DNA from: Heterocephalus glaber
Lineage: Eukaryota > Chordata > Mammalia > Rodentia > Bathyergidae
Direction: 5' to 3'
Assembly (NCBI RefSeq): GCF_000247695.1
Contig: NW_004624805.1
Location: 5,130,397-5,194,396 of the forward strand
Length of the DNA stretch: 64,000 nt
The notes beneath the pieces are model-generated. The model saw nothing but the letters and a program-made list of their open reading frames with translations, was not told where the DNA came from and searched no databases. How positions within the stretch are numbered: the stretch's first letter is position 1; each line of letters starts with the position of its first letter. The translations under genes and the position numbers were made by a program. Of this stretch, positions 57,430 to 64,000 are shown piece by piece.

Positions 57430-57602
57430 TCCCCTGCCCCTCAGTGGTGCTGGGGATTGAACCTAGAGTCTCTTTGCCCCTAAACCACATCTCCAGACCT
57501 TTAACTTTTTTTTAAATTTTGAGACAGAGCCTTGCTTAACTGCCCAGGTGTGACAGCCTCCTTAAGCACTGGGGTCACAGGACAAGGCCACTGTGCTCAG
57601 TT
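57430..57602 (-). mobile_element. B1-ID composite SINE, antisense
   Basis: GGTGCTGGGGATTGAACCTA and AAACCACATCTCCAGACC are the ID part. ATTTTGAGACAGAGCCTTGC, TTAACTGCCCAGGTGTGAC and a GCACTGGGGTCACAGG segment are the B1 part, which has lost its central portion. Confidence 0.8.
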
Positions 57603-57649
57603 TGGAGGCCATAGAGTGGTATTTCTGACCAGTCATTGTCTTTTTTCTT

Positions 57650-57812
57650 CTCTCTCCCCCCTCCCCGCCCCCTCTCTTGTCTTTTTAAAGAAGTGGGGTC
57701 TTCCTGTATTGCTTAGGCTGTGCTCAAACTCCTGGACTAAACTTAGCCTTCTGCCTCAGCCTTCTAAATAGCTGGAACTATAGACTTGTGCCAGTGCACC
57801 CAGCTTCCACTT
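57650..57812 (-). mobile_element. 7SL-derived (B1/Alu-like) SINE, antisense
   Basis: GTGGGGTCTTCCTGTATTGC, TTAGGCTGTGCTCAAACTCC, CTGCCTCAGCCTTCTAAATA, GCTGGAACTATAGACTTGTG and CAGTGCACCCAGC form the antisense 7SL core. It retains a CTCAAACTCCTGG segment closer to an ancestral 7SL monomer than to the other B1 copies here, so it may be an older element. Confidence 0.75.
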
Positions 57813-58344
57813 TTAATAATAGTAACTGGTAGTTGGGACTGGGGTTGGGTGCCCTATCTCTGGGCTTGGCTGAGTTCAGTTGTTATCTCAGTAGACGCCA
57901 CAGATCTGATGCTCTGAATGGCTCTGTGAATTTTTTAACAACTGGAAGGTACATGTCTATCTGTAGCTCGAGAAACCATTAAATGTCAGCGTTTCACCAA
58001 GGCATCCCCAGGGCACAGGGTCTGTCCCGCCTTCTCTGGGAACTGGAGAAGAGGGTGCCCAGAGCCCAGCCGCCTCCTGTGCTTCGCCCTCCCATTGGCC
58101 ACCTGGCCTGGGCCACAGTGCTCCCAGAGGCCCAGGCTGCATCCTGACCGGCTGTAGAGCTGGGTAGGTGGTCCGGGTGCGGACAGCAGCATTCCATTCT
58201 TGAAAACGGCTAAGTATAGGAAAACCAAGTGAGAGCTTTTTCAGAACCTTCATTTATGAAGTGAAAAGCATAAGTAGTTGTTTAGAATGTTTTAGTCAAC
58301 ATAGAAAATGTGACATTTCTCTTAGGCTTGGGGATTCAGCTCTC
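57813..58344. other. Unique sequence
   Basis: No gene. Three overlapping frames on - (57957-58253) conflict with each other. Confidence 0.35.
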
Positions 58345-58400
58345 CAGAGATGGCTTTTCTCCGGAGTACCTGATTTAATGTCGGAGTAAGCCATCTCCGG
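58345..58400. other. Imperfect palindrome, about 19-bp arms with an 18-nt loop
   Basis: The left arm at 58345-58363 reads CCAGAGATGGCTTTTCTCCG. The right arm at 58382-58400 reads CGGAGTAAGCCATCTCCGG, the reverse complement of which is CCGGAGATGGCTTACTCCG. The arms pair along nearly their whole length with one mismatch and one short bulge. The sequence lies inside complex unique DNA. Confidence 0.8.
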
Positions 58401-59060
58401 GTGACGATTTGATTTTCTGTGAAACTGAAGCAAAGGGAGAAGGATTCAACTTTTGCGATTTGTACAGCTCATCTCCAGATGCAGACCATAGTTAGCCTCT
58501 CAATAACTTTTTGTCTGACCTTTCCAGTAATTTGTCACAGAGATTTAATCTCAGTGGAAACTTGATATTTAAAAAAATAGAGTAACAGTTTTCTTTATAA
58601 TTTAAATGTTTTGTTATGCAGACAAAAGCAGTTTTTCAGAACACTGGAACGTTTTCTTTCTCCCACTATCATGCATTTTCTGTCTTTTCTTTTATATAAG
58701 CACCTTCCTTCTCTTTACTTATTTCACCAGGATGAAGGTTTATGGGGAGGAATATCATGTCATAGGAATTCACAAATTGAATATATTTTACTGGTGAAGA
58801 AAAATGGTGATCTCAGGATTATTTACCTGTAGAATTTTACCTACCCATCCGGGCACGGAAGTACAGGGCTTAAAATGTGTCAGGGAGGACTCGAACGATC
58901 TTTATGCCTCAAGAGAAACCTTGGCAGGTCTTTTCAGCACAGAATTACACAGCACCTTAGAGGCAGGAAAGGGAAAAACCATTTTCCTGGATATTGAGTA
59001 GAAGGGCATTAGTGAATATTACTTGTTTCTTTCATCTGCAGTGCAGGAGAAGTGTGGAAA
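58401..59060. other. AT-rich unique sequence, candidate conserved segment
   Basis: It continues the complex, repeat-free character of the 56-58 kb region up to about 58800. No coding evidence. Confidence 0.35.
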
Positions 59061-59104
59061 GCCAGACAGGAATCAGAGGAGAGCCAGACAGGAATCAGAG
59101 GAGA
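59061..59104 (+). repeat. Perfect 22-bp tandem duplication
   Basis: Two identical copies of a unit beginning GCCAGACAGGAATCAG lie at 59061-59082 and 59083-59104. The absence of mismatches points to a recent duplication. Confidence 0.95.
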
Positions 59105-59559
59105 GCCCCACATAATGGGGATCGTCACAGCTTGCCTGGGGACCAGTCAGTGCCAACTGTGCTTAGGTCTGAGACACAGAACAGAAGAGCACAGCTCTGG
59201 CTGCCCACCCAGAACAGCAGCGGTGTGTGTAAGTGGGGCGGTGTGGGCATAAGGCACGTACATGGTTGTCATCTCTCCAGGTGAGAGGCAATCAAGCGAA
59301 CCTTAAAAGAAGAGGAAATGTAGCATTGGGGCCCTTAAAAAACGAAATGGAATTTGGCCAAGCAATAAGACAAAGAAATGACATCCAAGGAGGGGGAAGG
59401 TAGCAGAAGCTGAAGAAAGGCCATTGGTGAGAAAGGAAGTAGATCCATTTGGCAGACTGCCCTGAGTGCTGTGGGGAAGCTGGAGGTGAGGTATAGGGTA
59501 CAGGGCACCGGTGTCCGGAGGGGCCAGGTTGGGTGCAGGTCTGGACGGGACCTTAGATG
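59105..59559. other. Unique, purine-rich sequence
   Basis: No gene or named repeat recognised. Confidence 0.35.
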
Positions 59560-60180
59560 TGGAGCCTCAAAGATTTCAGTAAGGGAGCGGCATACATAGA
59601 TCTTGTTTTAGGAAGGTGATTCTGGGAGCAGCTAGGCCATAGCAGGGAGGAGGTAGGCTTGCTGGGGACAGAGGGACCAGAAGGGAGGCAGGCAGGTGGT
59701 TCAGAGGCAGAGTAATGAGGACACACTTGGGAGTCTTCTCAGCAGAAGACCTGGTTGTACTTGCTGATGGAAATGAGAGGCAGGAGTGAAGCGGACAGGT
59801 TTTTATCTGGGTCACTGGGTCGGTGGAAGCAAGAAGAGAATGCAGGACTGTGTTCCGTATTGGTGCTCAGCAGCAGGCTAGCCTAGACTCGAGGCCCTGG
59901 AAGGTGTGGGAAGATGAGATTAGCACCTGAGAAAAATGCAGTGAGAGTTCCCCCATCCTGGGGAAGTAGGAGGCGAAACCAGTGAAAACAGTAAGGGCTT
60001 TCTGGGGGAGGTGAGAGCAGGCAGGAGGAAGGGCTGGTGGTGAGACCTTGGATGTCACTGACATTCGAAGGGAGGAAGGGGAGCAGGCGGGGAAGTGAGT
60101 GGAAGGAGGCAACCATATCCTGGAACCAAGAAGAGAGTTTTAGGGAGCAGCGGAGGAGATCAAATGTCACACGGAGACCA
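59560..60180 (+). mobile_element. Old interspersed repeat, G/A-rich on this strand (family uncertain)
   Basis: GGAAGGTGATTCTGGGAGCA, GGACAGAGGGACCAGAAGGG, ACTTGCTGATGGAAATGAGA and TTTTTATCTGGGTCACTGGG resemble a long old mammalian repeat with a TTGCTGATGGATT-type core. I cannot name the family with confidence. Only the part to about 59830 is clearly repeat-like. Confidence 0.4.
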
Positions 60181-61309
60181 CCAAGTCCAGCAGTGAGACG
60201 CCACCACTGGTCTTAGCCCCTGGGAGACCCCCAGGGCCATCTGCCTAGTTCCTGACCAGTGGGGGCGAGGGCCACAGTGAGATTACAGAGTGGAGCAGGG
60301 CACGGCTGGCAGTTCCCCAGTGGGCCGGAGGTCTCCAGGTGCCCGAGGGACACACGGGCTGGTGCAGGGCTCTGCCGTTCGGTTTTCTACGCACCGCACT
60401 TGGGGTTTACAGCCCTGCAACTTGCTCAGACTTCTTTGTATGTTTAAAATGTTGTCAGTCTTTGTTCCTGCTTTTTGTTCCTTGGACTTTATTTTCTTGT
60501 GTGTCTGAAGGCTTAATGCATAAGCCTCGCATCATTTTCCTCGCTGCAGTCTTGTTGCCCCTGCACCCTCCCCACTTGCCTCCTCCCTGCCTCCCTTGTC
60601 ACCCCGACCCCTCTCTTTCTCACGCACAGTCACTGTGCTGTGGCGTTACACTGAAATTACCCAAACTCTTCGTTCGTGGTTTGGATTTCGATGTTTTTAA
60701 TTAGGTTTTTTTTCAACAAGGGAAGTGTCTTCAAGTCATTTCTGTTTATTGTAAGAATAATAACAGTTTGCGCTAATTCCGTGTCCCCAGGACCAGAATG
60801 CTCTGTCTGAAAGGAGAGAAATGCCCATTGCTTTGCTAACTGATAAAGCAAGTGCATGAACACACTTGGGAGGGTCGGTGGCTCCCCAGCAGGACAGGCT
60901 CTGACCCGTCCACTCTGTTGCCTGCAGTGCTTATGAGCCCCGCTCCCTGGGAGCAGCCAGCATCCTTCCAGAATACTCTAGTAGGAAGACCTCAGAGGGT
61001 TAGGAAACAAAGTTTTGCTTTCTGCCCCTTACTATTTTTGCAGCTGAGGTCTGCATCCTCAGTCTAAAGTTTGGGTGACTGTAACCTCTTGGGTCCTGTA
61101 CTCGCTGGGCTTGCAGCAAGGGTCGGATTAGTTGATATCTGCCAGAGCACTTCACGGTATCAAATGGCTCCTGCCACATGGCACCCCGCGGCTACTCATG
61201 CAATTTCTCTCTCCTTCAGGGAGGTTATGAGTGAAAAGGTTTGCCAAGTTATTACATCTCCCTTCTCAAGCAATGCCATTGAGTAGAAGCAGGCAGACTT
61301 TCTATTTTT
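60181..61309. other. Unique sequence
   Basis: About 1.1 kb with no recognised gene or repeat. Three overlapping + strand frames (60259-60447, 60290-60508 and 60339-60704) conflict with each other. Confidence 0.4.
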
Positions 61310-61880
61310 ATTTAGTTATTTTATTGTGGTAACATAGATGTACCATAAACTTTACCATTCTAATCATTGTTAAGTGTACAGTTGTTAAACATACAATCAT
61401 TCTGAAGTATACTTACATTGCTATGCAACCATCAGCACCATGAGCCTTTGCATCTTACCAAACAGATTGCTGTTCCCAGCCAGTAAACAGCAGCTTCTCA
61501 TTCCCCTGCCTCCAGCCCCTGGCAGCCGCCATTGTCTTTCTGTCTCTCTGGATTTGACCACTCCGGGGATCTCACGTAAGTGGCATTTTGTCGAGTTTGG
61601 CTTTCTGTGACTGGCTTAGCCCTTCAGGCTCATCCATGCTATAGCGTATGTCAGAACCTCCTTCCTTTTGAGAGTGATATTCCTGCATGTGTAGATCACA
61701 CTCTGTCCACCTGTCGGGTATCTGTCCGGCCATGGACACTGTGTTGCTTCCACCTCCGGCTATCGTGGCTGATGTTGCTGTGAACACGGTGTACACATCT
61801 CTACTCAAGCTCCTGCTTTTACTCTTCTGGGATCTGCCTGGGAATGGAGATGCAGGCTGACTTCCATTCTGAGAGAATGG
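61310..61880 (-). mobile_element. L1 3-prime-end fragment, antisense
   Basis: TTATTGTGGTAACATAGATG, TTACCATTCTAATCATTG, GCTATGCAACCATCAGCACC, TGGCAGCCGCCATTGTC, TCTGTGACTGGCTTAGCCC and GATGTTGCTGTGAACACGG follow reverse-complement L1M 3-prime UTR order, as at 5515-6010 but longer. Confidence 0.78.
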
Positions 61881-64000
61881 GTCTGTATCTTTGGTTTTGT
61901 GACTTGAGCCAGTGGCTGTGTTTGGGGGTCTCTTGTCCCTCAGGGGCCCTGAACCTTTCCCAGGCCCCTCCTTGGCTGGCTCATGTCTGTCAAACAAGGG
62001 CTGCTGAGCTCCCGAGCCCCTTTACCCATGTTCTGCCCTCACTCAGGCCTGCGGAGCATCCGTCTGTCCCACAGGACAAAGGCAGAGAGAGTCCAGGTGC
62101 AGGGACACCACCGCCTCCCTTGTTCAGCTCCCTGCAGCGGCCTAGCACTACCGGAGACTTCCCAGCCCCTTCCAGGCTGTCAGCCTTTAAGGGCTGATTT
62201 GGGCACCACCTCACTTTTGCCTGTTTTCTGGGGTGCGACTGATCCACAGAGCAGGGAAGCACTTGCCCCGCGGGTACCCCATGTTCCCAGCCGAGGGTCC
62301 CCTTTAATAAAGGCAGAATGTTTCCTTTGGTGCAGGGTTGGGCAGGGTCGCCCCCATGGAGCGGACAGCAGCTCTCGTCCCAACCCCTGGCAGGTGCTGC
62401 TGAGGGTTCCCTGCCTCCTGGAAAGTGGCCTTAGCATCTGCGACAGACTGAGGATGAAGCCGTTGTGGTGCCATCAGCATTAGGGACTCAAGCGGAAGCT
62501 GAAAGTAGAGAGCGGAATATCCAGGATCAAATCACCCTAGCCCTTCTCCAGTGGTTTTTTTCTTACGCTCTAACACAGCCCTGTTCCCCTCTGGGGAGCA
62601 CAAGGAGGGAACAGTACCAGTGAGTGTTTGGGGTCACCATCTGTCAGATGAATCCATCTTCGTCTGTCCCGGGTTCGAGGTGGGAGAGGAGGGCCTGAGT
62701 CCGGTGCTCTGACCTCGCTATTTTGGGCCAAAGCCATTGGCAGTGGCCAGTGTTACTGGGACTGTCTGATTCTGAGTATCACTCTGTGATAGAGCTGACC
62801 AGGGTTTTTGTGTATTTACAGTTAATGATTGTTGTTCTGACTGGTTCGGGAAGGTTGGAGAGCCAGTCTTCTGAGGGGAGAATTCTACCTGCTAGTAAGG
62901 TATAGATTGGGCGAAGATCCTTGTTCTGAAGATTTCCCTTGGGTGTTTTATGGAGTGACTGGCTTCTGTCCCTCAGGTCTGTGTGATTAAATGATGATAG
63001 ATGGAGTCTCCCTTGAGAGTTCGTGTTCCAGTAGGAACAGTGTCCTGCAGACTCAGCTGCACTAACCAGATGTGGATGTCTATCACTGGAAAGGACTTTA
63101 AAAAAATGTACATTTATCTTCCTGTGGCGCTGTCAGATGGGAAGCAAAAGGAGAGAAGAATATGTTCTCCTTGCTCAGGCATTTCTTTGCTTGTGACTGA
63201 AGTATGAGGACCCTAAGGCCAGGTCTTGGGGTGACGTTGGTACTTTCATGGTGTCTTTGGGTACAGGAGAGTTTGGCTCCTGTCGTAGCTGTGGGAGGAG
63301 CCATCTTTGGTTCTCTCTGGGAAATCAAAGTTGCCCCTGGCCTGGATGCTCAGAGCCCAGGTGCTGTGGCCTGGAAAAGGTGGAGGATTCCGTCCCTGCA
63401 TCACAGAGTTGGGGGCTCTGCCCCGCTGGGAAGAGAGAGCCTCTCTGGCTCCAAGCAGCCTGGTTTCGATGTGTTTCTCTGCTATTGCAGAATTAAATTT
63501 ATATTTTCAGGTAGATAAATCCTCCCCACTGTGTGGTCCTTGTGTGTTTGTTGGGTTTGAAAAGGAAATAAACTGCTTAATGAAAACTTGCCTGCCCTTA
63601 GCGATTAATTAACCCATGTCACTACCACGTGTTGCCCAGCTCACACTGTAGTTACAGCCTTACCTATCATGAAAATTAATTCAGTATTTCTGAAGGGTTC
63701 TGAAATATTGCTGGATGAAAGGGCCTGTGGGGATCTGGGGATTTTAGGATGACTTTCTGGGCTGTGTGGCTGGGAGAGGGCTGACAGCTGCTGATGAAGC
63801 CAGTCTTCCCTGTAGGGGGCTCCTCCCTGGGGAGTGTCCTGCTTGCTCTGAAGGGACACCATGCAGCATGTGGCAGGTGTCAAGTAGACCCATGAGGTGG
63901 CCAGCCCACGTCCACCTCTGTGGTCCCTTTGCACCAAACCATGGGGACACCCATTTGCACGAGTGCACACTTGCCCGTGTGTTTGCTTTGCATAAAGATG
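61881..64000. other. Unique sequence to the window end
   Basis: About 2.1 kb with no recognised repeat or defensible exon. The 166-codon frame at 61983-62483 (+) overlaps other frames in both directions and has no domain. A short AT-rich patch with TAATTAACC sits near 63603-63615. Confidence 0.4.

Noticed and set aside
61983..62483. 166-codon frame on +
   Set aside because: No domain, competing frames on both strands, and no conserved splice signals that I could support.
1..64000. CRISPR array, prokaryotic operon or phage signals
   Set aside because: No regularly spaced repeats, and the repeat content is that of a mammalian nuclear genome.

Overview
This window looks like non-coding mammalian nuclear DNA from a rodent. 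The evidence for a rodent is its SINEs. They include tRNA-derived ID-type elements and composites that join a B1 (7SL-derived) unit to an ID unit. Composites of this layout (B1-dID or MEN type) are known from squirrel-related, dormouse and beaver-type rodents rather than rat or mouse. I cannot fix the species from sequence alone. MIR and L2 relics, MaLR-type LTRs, L1 fragments, MER5A-like and Tigger-like DNA transposons and (CA)n/(TG)n microsatellites complete a normal mammalian repeat load.

I found no protein-coding exon that I can defend. Every open frame is short (231 codons at most). The longest ones lie over recognisable repeats or lack start context, splice context or a recognisable domain. 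There is no obvious CpG-island promoter. The window is best read as intron or intergenic sequence.

Layout: 1-20 kb is mostly unique sequence of moderate GC, broken by SINEs, MIRs, L1 3-prime ends and LTRs. 20-34 kb is rich in LTR-type repeats and contains the longest mixed microsatellites. 34.8-39.7 kb is one long ancient L1 lying antisense, carrying a stack of later insertions that includes a tiny U2 snRNA retropseudogene. 40-54 kb is mixed, with a Tigger-like element, a MaLR LTR and an 80-bp hAT-type mini-element with matching ends. 54-59 kb has long unique AT-rich stretches that look like conserved non-coding DNA. 59-64 kb holds an old repeat, another antisense L1 end and unique sequence.

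The strongest global signal is orientation. By eye, about 32 of 37 orientable SINE, L1 and LTR copies lie antisense to the + strand. The most economical explanation is that the window lies inside an intron of a gene transcribed along the + strand. This is an inference that a repeat-masking and synteny check would settle.
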